This document shows positions 9,925 through 19,303 of a stretch of DNA of 64,000 nt, piece by piece. Position 1 is the stretch's first letter. Each line of letters begins with the position of its first letter. The translations under genes and the position numbers were made by a program. This stretch comes from Roseomonas alba. Its GTDB lineage: Bacteria > Pseudomonadota > Alphaproteobacteria > Acetobacterales > Acetobacteraceae. The notes beneath the pieces are model-generated. The model saw only the letters and a list, made by a program, of their open reading frames with translations, was not told the DNA's origin and made no database searches. The stretch covers positions 248,001 through 312,000 of the forward strand of contig NZ_JAHYBZ010000001.1 in assembly GCF_019430885.1 (NCBI RefSeq), written 5' to 3'.

Positions 9925-10866
9925 TCAGCGCCGGTCGGGCACCCCGTAATAGACGCTGACGGTGTGCGTCGCCTCGGCGAACATCAGCCAGCGTTCGGCG
10001 AGCAGGCCGGCCGTCGCCAGCGCCACGGCGGCGACGGCCAGCACGCCGCCGACCACGCCACCGGCCAGGTAGACCAGCAGCATCAGCAGGGCCGGCGCCG
10101 CGAAGCCTGCCAGCGCGGCAATGCGCCGCAGCCGCGCCGCATGTACCCGCGCGATGCGGAAGGCCATCTCGCGCAGCAGGTAGTTGGTCTCGGTGTGCGG
10201 CGGGTCGAGCGGCCGCACCGTGCCGATGAAGCCGAGCCCCGTCGCGCTCTCCATCGTCGCGACCGGCCGGCCGCCATCCACGCTCGACCAGTAGAGGCGC
10301 TTCAGCAGGAAGGCACAGGCGCCCAGCACCGCGGCGATCGCCGCCGGTACCGCCGCCGCGCCCCAGAAGGCCGCGATCAATGCCAGCAGCACCGCCCCGG
10401 AGAAGGCGCCGAACAGCAGATAGCACGGCACGACGAGAGGATGGTGCCACTGCCGGATGGTCTTCAGCGACGCGTAGATCATCCCCGTGCAATAGACGGT
10501 GATCGCCGCGCCAGCCGCGGACAGCAGCCCCATCGGCCGCGCCAGCGCCTCATTGTCCGCGGCCAGCGCGAGGAAGAGCAGCCCGGCCGGCGCGAAGGTC
10601 ACGACGGCCGCAACACCCTCCCGCGACAGCCAGGAGGACCGCCACTGGCTGAGCGCCCGCCAGGCGCGCTCTGGCCGGCCGAGATGCGCCGTGGAGGACA
10701 GCAGCCCGAACATCACCAGCACGAGCGCGAGGCCGCAGGCCGCGACGCCGAAGCCCGCGTTGGCCGGCACCAGCCCGAAGAACCGCAGCAGCCCGAGCCA
10801 GAACAGCAGCCCGTAACCGGCGCCGGAGCAGACGGTGAAGAAGACGATCGAAGGCGCGGGATTCAT
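9925..10866 (-). CDS. soeC: DmsC/SoeC-type membrane anchor subunit of a molybdoenzyme
   Basis: A 313-residue integral membrane protein with about eight hydrophobic segments. It has the DmsC-family signature SSTAHLGRPERAWRALSQWRSSWLSRE (about residues 57-83). Such subunits anchor the Fe-S and Mo subunits to the cytoplasmic membrane and exchange electrons with quinone. It overlaps the Fe-S subunit gene by ATGA (10863-10866), so the three subunits form one translationally coupled operon. Assignment to sulfite oxidation (SoeABC) rather than DMSO or polysulfide metabolism rests mainly on the features of the large subunit. Confidence 0.75.
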   Translation of the reverse strand: MNPAPSIVFFTVCSGAGYGLLFWLGLLRFFGLVPANAGFGVAACGLALVLVMFGLLSSTAHLGRPERAWRALSQWRSSWLSREGVAAVVTFAPAGLLFLALAADNEALARPMGLLSAAGAAITVYCTGMIYASLKTIRQWHHPLVVPCYLLFGAFSGAVLLALIAAFWGAAAVPAAIAAVLGACAFLLKRLYWSSVDGGRPVATMESATGLGFIGTVRPLDPPHTETNYLLREMAFRIARVHAARLRRIAALAGFAAPALLMLLVYLAGGVVGGVLAVAAVALATAGLLAERWLMFAEATHTVSVYYGVPDRR

Positions 10867-11600
10867 CGCGAGAGAACCTTGTCCACCCAGCGCAGCAGCG
10901 GGTTGGTGATCTGGGAGGGCAGGGGACCGGCATCCTTGGGCGGACCGGCGTCGACCTTGGGCGCGCGACGTGGCGGCAAATACCGGTTCACCGGCTTGTA
11001 GCCGAGCTCGGGCATCAGCTCGAAGCCGCCACGCTCGGCGACCAGCTTCGACACGTCGCTGTCGGGATCACCCAGGTCGCCGAAATGCCGTGCATTGGCC
11101 GGGCAGGTCGAGACGCAGGCAGGGACGCGCCGCGCCTCGGGGATTTCCTCGTTGTAGATGCGGTCGATGCAGAGCGTGCACTTCTTCATCACGCCCTGAT
11201 CCTCGTCGAATTCGCGCGCGCCATAGGGGCAGGCCCAGGCGCAGAGCTGGCAGCCGATGCACATGTCGGTGTTGACCAGCACGATGCCGTCCTCGGCGCG
11301 CTTGTAGGACGCGCCGGTGGGGCAGACGGTGACGCAGGCGGGCGTTTCGCAATGCAGGCAGGACCGCGGGAAATGCACCGTGCGGCCGGCCTCGCCATCG
11401 CCGGCCTCATAGGAATGGACGCGATTGAACCACACGCCCTCCTGCCCGGCCGAATAGGGATGCTGGTCCGGCAGCGGGCCCATATGCCCGCTGGTGTTCC
11501 ATTCCTTGCAGTTGGTTGCGCAGGCCTGGCAGCCGACGCAGGTGTCGAGGTCGATGACGAGGCCGAGCTTCTTCGCCCCGGGTTGCGGCAGGGATGTCAT
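10863..11600 (-). CDS. soeB: 4Fe-4S dicluster electron-transfer subunit (SoeB/DmsB type)
   Basis: A 245-residue ferredoxin-like subunit holding four cysteine groups for four [4Fe-4S] clusters: DTCVGCQACATNCKEWN near the N terminus, CLHCETPACVTVCPTGA, MCIGCQLCAWACPYGAREF, and CTLC...CVSTCPANARHFG. It links the molybdopterin subunit to the membrane anchor. The Pro-rich tail after about residue 215 is likely disordered. Both its ends overlap neighbours by ATGA (11597-11600 and 10863-10866). There is no Tat signal, consistent with a cytoplasmic complex such as SoeABC. Confidence 0.85.
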   Translation of the reverse strand: MTSLPQPGAKKLGLVIDLDTCVGCQACATNCKEWNTSGHMGPLPDQHPYSAGQEGVWFNRVHSYEAGDGEAGRTVHFPRSCLHCETPACVTVCPTGASYKRAEDGIVLVNTDMCIGCQLCAWACPYGAREFDEDQGVMKKCTLCIDRIYNEEIPEARRVPACVSTCPANARHFGDLGDPDSDVSKLVAERGGFELMPELGYKPVNRYLPPRRAPKVDAGPPKDAGPLPSQITNPLLRWVDKVLSR

Positions 11601-14452
11601 CGGCGCGTCTCCGCCACGTCATAGCGCAGGATATCGGGTGGGGCCGGCATGTCCGGCGGGGGCTTCAGCATGGTCGGCAGCGGATCGGTGATGCCTTCCT
11701 CGCCGGGGGCGACCTTGGTCACCTTCACGCGCAGATCGTACCAGGCGGCCTGGCCGGTGACCGGGTCGGCATTGGCCAGGCGCGGGCCGGTCTGCGCGGG
11801 CAGCCATTCGCTGATCACATGGTTCAGCAGGAAGCCGCGCTGGGCCTCCGCCGCGTCGGGGGAGAGCATCCAGGCGCCGGCGCGCTTGCCGATGGCGTTC
11901 CAGGTCCAGACGGTGTCGCGGTTCACACCTTCCATCAGGCTGAGCTGCGCCTTGACGCGTCCGCTGCGGCTTTCGACCCAGACCCAGTCATCCTGGGCGA
12001 GGCCCTCGGCGGTGGCGCGTTCGCGCGACATGTACAGCTTGTTGGAGCCATGGATCTGCCGCAACCAGGCATTCATCGAGCCCCAGGAATGGTACATCGC
12101 CATCGGCCGCTGCGTGACCGCCGAGAGCGGGAAGGGCTCGGTGTCGTGCTGCTGCTGTTCGAGCGGCGTGTACCAGATGGGCAGCGGGTCGCAGTAGGTG
12201 CGCACGCGTTCGCGCAGATGCTCGGGCGGCTGCTTCGCGCCATGACCCTCGGCGGCGAGGCGGAACTTCTGCAGCGGCTCCGACCAGATCTGCAGCACGA
12301 TCTGGTTCGACTGGCCCTGCATGCCCATCGCCTTGGAGTTCGCCAGATAGGTCGCGTTGGCGTGCTTGAAGTAGGATTCCTCAGGCGCGAGGTGGTGGCG
12401 CCAGAAGCAGCCATTCTCGACATAGCGCTTGAGCTGGTCGGGATTGGGTTCGCCGACACCCTTCTTCGACCCGTCCTCGCCGCGCCAGCCGGCCAGCGGA
12501 CCCACGCCGGGCGTGCGCTGGTGGTTGGTCAGGTAGTCGGGATAGTCCTTGAACTTCGGCGAGCCGTCTTCCTTGGTGAAGGCCGGCAGCCCAAGCCGCG
12601 CGCCGAGCGCGATCAGCACATCCTGGAAGGGCCGCACGTCGCGGTCGGGCCTGATCACCGGCTGGCGGATGGCATCGCCCGGCCCGTGGGAAGACCCGAT
12701 CGGACGGTCGAGGATGGAGATCGCATCCCAGCGTTCCAGATAGGTCGTGTCCGGCAGGATCAGATCCGCATAGGGGACGGTCTCGCTGAAATACGCGTCC
12801 GAGTAGATGACGTGCGGGATGACGTAGTCGCCATTCTCCTCCTGCGCCGTCAGGCAGGCGATGGTCTCCAGCGGGTTCATCGCGCTGTTCCAGGCCATGT
12901 TCGCCATGAACATGAACAGCGTGTCGATCTTGTACGGGTTGCCCGCCGCGGCATTGCCGATGACGGTGTGCATCATCCCATGCAGGCCGAGCGGCGCTTC
13001 CCAGGAGAAGGAGTGGTCGATGCGCAGCGGCGTGCCGTCATCCTCGACCAGCAGATCGTCCGGCCCATGGGTGAAGGAGAGGATGTTACCCGCGAGTGGC
13101 GTGTTCGGCTTGGCACCCTTGCCGGCCGGGCCGGGACCCGGCGGGATCGGCCGCGGGAAGGGCGATTTGTAGCGCCAGGAACCCGGCGTATCGACGGCGC
13201 CCAGGATCATCTGCAGCAGATGCAGCGCGCGGCAGGTGTGAAAGCCGTTGGAATGCGCGCTGATGCCGCGCATGGCGTGGAAGGAGATGGGGCGCCCGAC
13301 CATCGTGCCATGCTTGCGGCCCCAGACATCGGTCCAGGGAATGTCGAGCGTCAGCGGATGGTTGAAGGCGATGTCGGCGATCTCGGCGGCGAGGCGCCGG
13401 ATGCGATCGGCATCCAGCCCGCAGCGTTCGGCGACCGCCTCGGGCGCGTATTCGGCACCGAGATAGCGCTCGGCCATCAGATGGAAGACCGGCTGCACGC
13501 GGCGGCCATCGGGCAGCGTGAACTCGCCGACCAGAACGGGCGAGAGATCGGCGGTCTCGGCGAGGATCGCGCCACGCGCGCGGTCCCAGGCGAGCGGCTT
13601 GCCATCCGCGTCGCGCGCGAACAGCCCGTCATCCGCCCCGCCCGGATTGCGCACCACCAGCCAAGGCGCGTTGGTGTAGCGGACCAGGAACTCGCCATCG
13701 ACGCGGTCGGTGCGGATCAGCTCATGGATCAGCGCCATGATGAACAGCCCGTCCGTGCCCGGACGGATGCCCACCCATTCATCGGCGATCGCCGAATAGC
13801 CGGTGCGGACCGGATTGACCGAGACGATCTTCGACCCGCGCTTCTTCAGCGCGGCGAGGCCGGTCTTGATGGGGTTGGAATCATGATCCTCGGCGACGCC
13901 GAAGATCATCAGGTACTTCGAGTGCTCCCAGTCGGGCTCGCCGAATTCCCAGAAGGATCCGCCGATGGTGTAGAGCCCGCCGGCCGCCATGTTCACCGAG
14001 CAGAAGCCGCCATGGGCCGCGAAATTCGGCGTGCCGAACTGCGCCGCCCAGAAGCCGGTCAGCGACTGCGACTGGTCGCGCCCGGTGAAGAAGGCGAGCT
14101 TGCGCGGATCCGTCTCCCGCACATGCTTCAGCCAGCCGGTGGCGATCTCCATCGCCTCGTCCCAGGAGATCTCGGCGTATTCACCCGACCCACGCGGGCC
14201 GACACGCTTCAGCGGCGCTTGCAGCCGCGCCGGCGAATACTGCGTCATGATCCCGGCGCTGCCCTTGCCGCAGAGCACGCCCTTGTTCACCGGGTGGTCG
14301 GGATTGCCTTCGATGTAGCGGACGCGGCCGTCCTTCAGGTGCACGCGGATGCCGCAGCGGCAGGCGCACATGTAGCAAGTGGTAGTCTTGACCTCATCGC
14401 CGATGGGCGCGGAGGTGATGATCCTGTCTGTCGCGCCGCCATCCGCTGGCAT
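11597..14452 (-). CDS. soeA: Molybdopterin oxidoreductase catalytic subunit, SoeA-like
   Basis: A 951-residue member of the DMSO-reductase superfamily. The N-terminal [4Fe-4S] ligands are C26, C29, C33 and C61 (CYMCACRC ... GVLCGKGS). C151 in GGFCSVN sits where polysulfide/thiosulfate reductases and related enzymes carry a Mo-ligating cysteine. The bis-MGD-binding domains follow, with a C-terminal dinucleotide-binding domain from about residue 780. No Tat signal is present, matching the cytoplasmic sulfite dehydrogenase SoeABC, which feeds electrons from sulfite to quinone. A ribosome-binding GGGGAG precedes the ATG. Alternatives are other PsrA/DMSO-type reductases, so the substrate is inference. 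Confidence 0.72.
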   Translation of the reverse strand: MPADGGATDRIITSAPIGDEVKTTTCYMCACRCGIRVHLKDGRVRYIEGNPDHPVNKGVLCGKGSAGIMTQYSPARLQAPLKRVGPRGSGEYAEISWDEAMEIATGWLKHVRETDPRKLAFFTGRDQSQSLTGFWAAQFGTPNFAAHGGFCSVNMAAGGLYTIGGSFWEFGEPDWEHSKYLMIFGVAEDHDSNPIKTGLAALKKRGSKIVSVNPVRTGYSAIADEWVGIRPGTDGLFIMALIHELIRTDRVDGEFLVRYTNAPWLVVRNPGGADDGLFARDADGKPLAWDRARGAILAETADLSPVLVGEFTLPDGRRVQPVFHLMAERYLGAEYAPEAVAERCGLDADRIRRLAAEIADIAFNHPLTLDIPWTDVWGRKHGTMVGRPISFHAMRGISAHSNGFHTCRALHLLQMILGAVDTPGSWRYKSPFPRPIPPGPGPAGKGAKPNTPLAGNILSFTHGPDDLLVEDDGTPLRIDHSFSWEAPLGLHGMMHTVIGNAAAGNPYKIDTLFMFMANMAWNSAMNPLETIACLTAQEENGDYVIPHVIYSDAYFSETVPYADLILPDTTYLERWDAISILDRPIGSSHGPGDAIRQPVIRPDRDVRPFQDVLIALGARLGLPAFTKEDGSPKFKDYPDYLTNHQRTPGVGPLAGWRGEDGSKKGVGEPNPDQLKRYVENGCFWRHHLAPEESYFKHANATYLANSKAMGMQGQSNQIVLQIWSEPLQKFRLAAEGHGAKQPPEHLRERVRTYCDPLPIWYTPLEQQQHDTEPFPLSAVTQRPMAMYHSWGSMNAWLRQIHGSNKLYMSRERATAEGLAQDDWVWVESRSGRVKAQLSLMEGVNRDTVWTWNAIGKRAGAWMLSPDAAEAQRGFLLNHVISEWLPAQTGPRLANADPVTGQAAWYDLRVKVTKVAPGEEGITDPLPTMLKPPPDMPAPPDILRYDVAETRR

Positions 14453-14610
14453 GGTCGCTCCCCGTCACGTAATGCGGGCGAGTAGGACACGCTCCGGACG
14501 GTGATGCCAAGGGGCCGGGGCACTGATGCGATCTGTTCGCAATTGGGCGTGGGGTATATCCCGGCTACTGGGATTTTTCGGGCCTGATCAGGGGCTTCCA
14601 ACAAGAAGGT

Positions 14611-14662
14611 CGGAGGGACGCCGTCCCTCCGAACCACCCTGCCAGGGGCTTGGAGCCCCTGG
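14611..14662. repeat. Pair of intergenic palindromes
   Basis: CGGAGGGAC-GCC-GTCCCTCCG (14611-14631) is followed 10 bp later by CCAGGGGCT-TGG-AGCCCCTGG (14642-14662). The same pairing of a CGGAGGG(G/A)C palindrome with a CCAGGGG palindrome occurs in the opposite order at 40909-40960. Confidence 0.7.
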
Positions 14663-14782
14663 ACCGCAATCTGTTGGCGCGGGGCGCGACTGCCGCGCCG
14701 GGGCCCTTGTCGCGCGAACAGGGCGCATGAGCGGGTTTCGCCACTCGTTCCGCCATTGGTGCGCGGCGCCAGGTAATGGTTT

Positions 14783-14835
14783 CCAAAGGCCTCGGGCCTT
14801 TGGCGGGGTGGCTTGGAGGGGCGGCGCCCCTCCAA
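14783..14835. repeat. Composite palindrome, CCAAAGGCC module plus GGAGGGGC module
   Basis: CCAAAGGCC-TCG-GGCCTTTGG (14783-14803) followed by TTGGAGGGGC-GGC-GCCCCTCCAA (14813-14835). The same two-module order and linker recur at 25903-25959, preceded by the same GGTTTCC motif, which points to a dispersed repeat family rather than chance hairpins. Confidence 0.75.
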
Positions 14836-14845
14836 TGCGCCAGTC

Positions 14846-16402
14846 TCAGCGTACGCGCCCCGCCGAGAAGGCCAGCGTCATCTCATCTGTCCGCGCCTCA
14901 TAGGTCACGCCCTGCCGCATCGCCCAGCTGTTCACCTGGAAATAGAGTGGGATCAGCGACGTCTCGTCGCGCAGCGCGCGGCGTGTCGCCTCCTGCGTCA
15001 GGCGCTCGCGTTCGGCGTTGTCCATGGTGGTGCGCGCGCGCTGGATCAGCGCGTCGATCTCCGGGTTGCTGAACCGCCCGCGATTCGCGGTTCCGAGGCC
15101 GAGCGCCGTGTCCCAGCTATGCACCTGCGTCTCGAGCATCCCGAGCACCTCGGGGTTGGGCGAGAAGCCGGCGAGGTTCACGGAGTAGCGCAACTGCGCC
15201 GCCTCGGTCAGCCAGACGCCGCGGGGCTTCACCTCGACGGTGGCTTGCAGGCCGATGCGGGTCCAGAACTGGGCGATGGCCTGGACCACCTGCTCATCGT
15301 TCACGTAGCGGTCGTTGGGGCCGTTCACCTGGACCGCGAAGCCGCGCGGGAAGCCAGCCTCGGCGAGCAGGCGGCGCGCCGCCTCGGGGTCGTAGGGCGG
15401 TGGCGTCAGGTCGGGCGAGGTGCCGAAATAGCCCTGCGGGCCAAGATCGCCGGCGGCGACAGCCTGGCCCTGCATGGTGCGGGTGACCAGCGCCTCGCGA
15501 TTGATGGCGATGGACAGGGCGCGGCGCACCCGCGCGTCGCGCAGCGGATTGCGCAGAGGCGCGCCGTCGGGGACGCGGATGAAGGGACTTTCCTCGCGCC
15601 CCGAATCGAGGGTGAGGAAGATCAGCCGGTTCGACGGGCTTTCCGCGGTGGCGAAATGCGTGTCCGTCTTGAAACGGGCGAACTGGTCGGGCGGGACGAT
15701 CTCGATCAGATCGACATCGCCGGAGCGCAGGGCGGCGACACGCGCGCCAGCATTGCCGATCGGGCGGAATTCCACCGTGCCGAAGGCAGGCGGCGTGCCG
15801 GCGAAGGCGTCATTGCGCGCATAGCGCACCGGCTGGCCGGGCTGCCAGGAGGCGAGCCGATACGGCCCGCTGCCGATCATGGCCGAGCCATCATTGAACA
15901 TCGCGGTGGTCAGCCCATCGCGCTTCGGCACGATCATCACCAGGGCGAGCTGATTCAACAGAAGCGGGAAGGGACCATGGGTGCGGATGCGGATGGTGTG
16001 CGGCCCGACGCTCTCCACCGCCGCGACGGGCCGCGTCGCATAGCGGAAGGACGACGGCGAGTTCGGCACATCGCCCGCGCGCTGGATGGTGAAGGCGATG
16101 TCGTCCACGGTGACCGGGCGGCCGTCGGAGAAGCGCGCCGCCGGGTTCAACTCCAGCTCCCAGGTGGTGTCATCCACCACGCGCCAGGACTTCGCGATGG
16201 CCGGCCGCAGCACCTGGCGCGCATCCTGTTCCGCCAGCGGCTGGAAGACGTGCCGCGCGAAGGCGATGTTGGTGATCAGGCTGGCGTAGTGCGGGTCGAG
16301 GCTGGTGGGCCCGGCCTCCACGCCGATGCGCAGCTCCGCGCGGTCCTGCGCGGCGGCGGGGAAGGCGAGGGCGGTGAAAGCGGCAAGCAGCAGGCGCTTC
16401 AT
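14846..16402 (-). CDS. ABC transporter substrate-binding protein, family 5
   Basis: A 518-residue extracytoplasmic binding protein with a clear Sec signal peptide (MKRLLLAAFTALAFPAAAQ). Family-5 landmarks: GPTSLDPHYASLITN, WELELNPAARFSDGRPVTVDDIAF, and a C-terminal region with FPRGFAVQVNGPNDRYVNDEQVVQAIAQFWTRIG. It overlaps the phosphoribosyltransferase gene by ATGA, so it is translated with it. That coupling hints at a purine- or pyrimidine-related ligand, although the family usually binds peptides. Permease genes are absent nearby. It shares many residues with the binding protein at 8.3-9.9 kb. Confidence 0.85.
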   Translation of the reverse strand: MKRLLLAAFTALAFPAAAQDRAELRIGVEAGPTSLDPHYASLITNIAFARHVFQPLAEQDARQVLRPAIAKSWRVVDDTTWELELNPAARFSDGRPVTVDDIAFTIQRAGDVPNSPSSFRYATRPVAAVESVGPHTIRIRTHGPFPLLLNQLALVMIVPKRDGLTTAMFNDGSAMIGSGPYRLASWQPGQPVRYARNDAFAGTPPAFGTVEFRPIGNAGARVAALRSGDVDLIEIVPPDQFARFKTDTHFATAESPSNRLIFLTLDSGREESPFIRVPDGAPLRNPLRDARVRRALSIAINREALVTRTMQGQAVAAGDLGPQGYFGTSPDLTPPPYDPEAARRLLAEAGFPRGFAVQVNGPNDRYVNDEQVVQAIAQFWTRIGLQATVEVKPRGVWLTEAAQLRYSVNLAGFSPNPEVLGMLETQVHSWDTALGLGTANRGRFSNPEIDALIQRARTTMDNAERERLTQEATRRALRDETSLIPLYFQVNSWAMRQGVTYEARTDEMTLAFSAGRVR

Positions 16403-17076
16403 GCGGCGGTCCTCTGGCAGAGTTCGGTCGGCGCGGTCTCCGGCGCGGGCATCCAGCCGCCGGGGACGCGGGTGAACAGCGGCGTGGCGAAGGCCGCGCG
16501 CACGGGGATGTCGGCGGGCCAGGTGGCGCGCCAGCGATCGCCTTGGGCCATGGCGACCAGCAGCGCCGCCGGCCGCACCCCCGCGCGTTCCAGCAGCGCG
16601 ACGCCAGCCAGCGCCGAGGAGCCGGTCGAGATCACGTCATCCACCAGCAGCGCACGGCGCCCGGCAAGCCGCGGCAGGATGCGCGGGTCGAGCCACAGCC
16701 GCCGCTCGCTCGGCGCGGTGGAGGAGGAGGCTGGCACCGACAGTGCCTCCTCATACCAGCGCTTGCGCGACCAACCGGGGGCGACCCAGTTCGTGTGGCC
16801 CAGTGCCTCGGCGACGACCGGCGCGAAGACCTGGCCGAGCGTCGGCAGGCCGACCACGACCTCCGCACCCAGGTCCCGCGCCACATCGGCCATCCACAGC
16901 CCGATGCGCTTCGCCACCGCGATCGCGGCTTGGTTGGCGATGAACCCGGCGACGGCGATGTCCCCGTAGTCGCGCAAGGGCAGCACCAGCCGCGAGCCAT
17001 CGGGCATGGGCGCTGGGTAGCGGTCGGTGAACGGTCCCTCGGCGCCGGAGGCATCGAAGGATTGCCAGAACTCCAT
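16399..17076 (-). CDS. Phosphoribosyltransferase family protein
   Basis: A 225-residue type I phosphoribosyltransferase. The PRPP-binding loop is RRALLVDDVISTGSSALAG (about residues 138-156). An upstream VVVGLPTLGQVFAPVVAEALG segment forms the core beta-alpha unit. Substrate is not obvious: it is closer in style to adenine/orotate-type enzymes than to hypoxanthine enzymes. It begins 67 bp from the divergent M20 amidohydrolase gene and is followed, with ATGA overlap, by a binding protein. With the nucleoside hydrolase nearby it may serve base salvage, but this is inferred from neighbours. Confidence 0.75.
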   Translation of the reverse strand: MEFWQSFDASGAEGPFTDRYPAPMPDGSRLVLPLRDYGDIAVAGFIANQAAIAVAKRIGLWMADVARDLGAEVVVGLPTLGQVFAPVVAEALGHTNWVAPGWSRKRWYEEALSVPASSSTAPSERRLWLDPRILPRLAGRRALLVDDVISTGSSALAGVALLERAGVRPAALLVAMAQGDRWRATWPADIPVRAAFATPLFTRVPGGWMPAPETAPTELCQRTAA

Positions 17077-17143
17077 GGGTCAGCCTGTGGTGGAAGAGCC
17101 GCCAAAATGGCAAATTCGCGGCAGCGCAGCAACGGAGACCACC

Positions 17144-18325
17144 ATGCCGAGCCCGGACGACCTGATGCCCCTGGCCGCCGAGATGACGGCCTGGCGGCGC
17201 GACTTCCATGCGCATCCGGAACTGGGCTTCGAGGAGACCCGTACCGCCGGCATCGTCGCCGACCTGCTGAAGCAATGGGGCATCGCGGTCGAGGACGGCA
17301 TCGGCGTGACCGGCGTGGTCGGCACGCTGACCGGCACGCGGGGTGCGGGCGGCAACCGCGCCGTGGCGCTGCGCGCCGACATGGATGCGCTGGCGATGCC
17401 GGAAGCGACGGGCGCTGCCTACGCCAGCACTGTTCCGGGGAAGATGCATGCCTGCGGTCATGATGGGCACACGGCGATGCTGCTCGGTGCCGCGCGCTGG
17501 CTGTCGGAGAATCGCGACCGCTTCGGCGGCACGGTGCATTTCGTCTTCCAGCCGGCGGAGGAATCGCTCGGCGGCGCCGCGCGCATGGTCAAGGACGGGC
17601 TGTTCGACCGATTCCCCGTTGATGCCGTCTACGGCATGCACAACCTGATGAACCTGCCGCTGGGCACGATCGCGGTGCCGAAGGGCGCGGTGCTGGCGTC
17701 CTCCGATACCTGGGAAGTCACCTTCCACGGCGCGGGCGTGCATGGGGCGCGGCCGCATCTCGGCACGGATGCGCCACTCGCCGCCGCGCAGTTCATCGCC
17801 GCCCTGCCGATGATCGTGGCGCGGGAGATCGACCCGCTGCAGGCCGCGGTGCTGTCGGTCGGGCACATGGCGGCCGGCGCGCGCAACGCGCCGAACGTCA
17901 TTCCGTCCGAGGTCTTCCTCTGCGGCACCGCCCGCGCCTTCAACGAGGCGGTGCGCAGCCATCTCGAAGCCCGCCTGGTCGAAGTCGCGCACAGCGTCGC
18001 GACGACCTGCCGCGTGCGGGCCGAGCCGCGCTACATCCGCCGCATCTCGCCAACCGTGAACCATCCGGCGCAGGCGGCCGTGGCCTTCGGCGCGGCACAG
18101 GCTTCCGCAGGCGCCCTGGCGATGGACGACCATCCGCCGCTGACACCGGGCGAGGATTTCTCGGAATTCCTCGCCGAACGCCCCGGCGCCTATGTCTGGC
18201 TCGGCACCGGCGCACCCGCGCATCCCGAGGGTGTCCATCATAACCCGCACTTCGACTTCAATGACGAAGCCCTGACGCATGGCGCGGCCTTCTGGTGCTC
18301 CCTGGTCGAACAGGAACTGGCATGA
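17144..18325 (+). CDS. M20 family amidohydrolase (hippurate hydrolase / N-acyl-amino-acid amidohydrolase type)
   Basis: A 393-residue dinuclear-metal amidohydrolase. Characteristic motifs are RRDFHAHPELGFEE (about 20-33), ALRADMDALAMPE, HACGHDGHTAMLLGAA, FQPAEES and a dimerisation (lid) domain in the middle, with a C-terminal HHNPHFDFNDEAL metal/active-site segment. The start at 17144 (MPSPDDLMPLAAEM) has a GGAGA motif 7 nt upstream and fits the family N terminus; an open frame extends 39 codons further but is not conserved-looking. It likely cleaves an N-acyl or amide bond of a small cytoplasmic substrate. The nucleoside hydrolase gene overlaps its stop by ATGA. Confidence 0.88.
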   Translation: MPSPDDLMPLAAEMTAWRRDFHAHPELGFEETRTAGIVADLLKQWGIAVEDGIGVTGVVGTLTGTRGAGGNRAVALRADMDALAMPEATGAAYASTVPGKMHACGHDGHTAMLLGAARWLSENRDRFGGTVHFVFQPAEESLGGAARMVKDGLFDRFPVDAVYGMHNLMNLPLGTIAVPKGAVLASSDTWEVTFHGAGVHGARPHLGTDAPLAAAQFIAALPMIVAREIDPLQAAVLSVGHMAAGARNAPNVIPSEVFLCGTARAFNEAVRSHLEARLVEVAHSVATTCRVRAEPRYIRRISPTVNHPAQAAVAFGAAQASAGALAMDDHPPLTPGEDFSEFLAERPGAYVWLGTGAPAHPEGVHHNPHFDFNDEALTHGAAFWCSLVEQELA

Positions 18326-19242
18326 CACGCCGCGTCTGCCTCATCGACACCGATCCGGGCACGGATGACGCGGTGGCGCTGTGGCTCGCGCTGGCGAGCC
18401 CGGAACTGGATGTCCGCCTGGTCACCGTGGCCGGCGGCAATGTCGGGCTGTCGCATACGCTGCGCAACGCGCGCGCCATAGTCGGGCTGACCGGGCGCGC
18501 CGTGCCGGTGGTGGCGGGCGCCGAAGGCCCGCTGCTCGGCGCCTTCCGGTCCGAGACCCAGGTGCATGGCGCGGATGGGTTGGCCGGGGTCGCGCTGCCC
18601 GAGGGCCCACCAGCAACCCCCGGCATCGCGGCGGATGCGATCCGCGCCCTGCTGCGCGCCGAGGAGCGCGTGACGCTGATCGGCATCGGCCCGGCGACGA
18701 ACCTTGCCCTCGCCCTCGCCACCGAACCCGCGCTGGTGGATCGGGTGGAGGAGATCGCGCTGATGACCGGCGCCTGGGCCGAGGGCAACATCACGCCTTC
18801 CGCCGAGTTCAACGCCTGGTCCGACCCGGAATCGCTCGCGATGCTGCTGGAATGCGGGCGGCCGGTGACGCTCGCGACGCTGGAGCTCACCGCCCAGGCG
18901 CTGGTCACGCCCGACCGCATCGCGGCGTTGCGCGCCGCGGGCGGGGGTGCCTGCCTCGATGCCGCTGCGCGCATCATGGGCTCGGTGCCGCCCTCCCGCC
19001 GCTTCGGCCATCGCGGGCATCCGCTGCACGATCCCTGCGCCGTCGCCTGGCTGCTCGATCCGACGCTGTTCACCCATCGCGATGTGCATGTGCATGTCGA
19101 ATGCGCGGGCGTCGCGCGCGGCCGCACCGTGGTGGATCGTTGGGAACGCAGCGGGCAGGCGCCGAATGCCCGGCTGCTCGAAACCCTCGACGCCGGCCGC
19201 TTCTTCGCCCTGCTGACGGAACGCCTGGCGGCGCTGCCATGA
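18322..19242 (+). CDS. Nucleoside hydrolase (inosine-uridine preferring family)
   Basis: A 306-residue calcium-dependent N-ribohydrolase. The hallmark IDTDPGTDDAVAL (residues 7-19) binds Ca2+ and ribose, and the C-terminal HDPCAVAWLLDP segment supplies a further conserved histidine/aspartate region. Members hydrolyse the N-glycosidic bond of nucleosides to free base and ribose. The start lies in the ATGA overlap with the amidohydrolase stop, so the two are co-translated. Co-occurrence with a phosphoribosyltransferase suggests scavenging of nucleosides or N-ribosylated compounds. Confidence 0.88.
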   Translation: MTRRVCLIDTDPGTDDAVALWLALASPELDVRLVTVAGGNVGLSHTLRNARAIVGLTGRAVPVVAGAEGPLLGAFRSETQVHGADGLAGVALPEGPPATPGIAADAIRALLRAEERVTLIGIGPATNLALALATEPALVDRVEEIALMTGAWAEGNITPSAEFNAWSDPESLAMLLECGRPVTLATLELTAQALVTPDRIAALRAAGGGACLDAAARIMGSVPPSRRFGHRGHPLHDPCAVAWLLDPTLFTHRDVHVHVECAGVARGRTVVDRWERSGQAPNARLLETLDAGRFFALLTERLAALP

Positions 19243-19303
19243 CGCTTGCTCCCGCTCGCGTGACACGGTAGGGGCGAATGGTCGGGTCCAAGGGAGAGTG
19301 ACG

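Larger units (their letters stand above)
14453..14845. other. Gene-free region between soeA and a binding-protein gene, filled with palindromes
   Basis: No credible gene is visible in 393 bp. It carries the soeA 5' flank (both flanking genes are on the minus strand) and four strong palindromes: 14611-14631, 14642-14662, 14783-14803 and 14813-14835. The last two lie immediately before the stop of the upstream minus-strand gene. Confidence 0.65.

Noticed and set aside
11594..14485. 963-codon open frame opposite soeA
   Set aside because: Shadow frame typical of about 70% GC; soeA has complete Fe-S and molybdopterin motifs.
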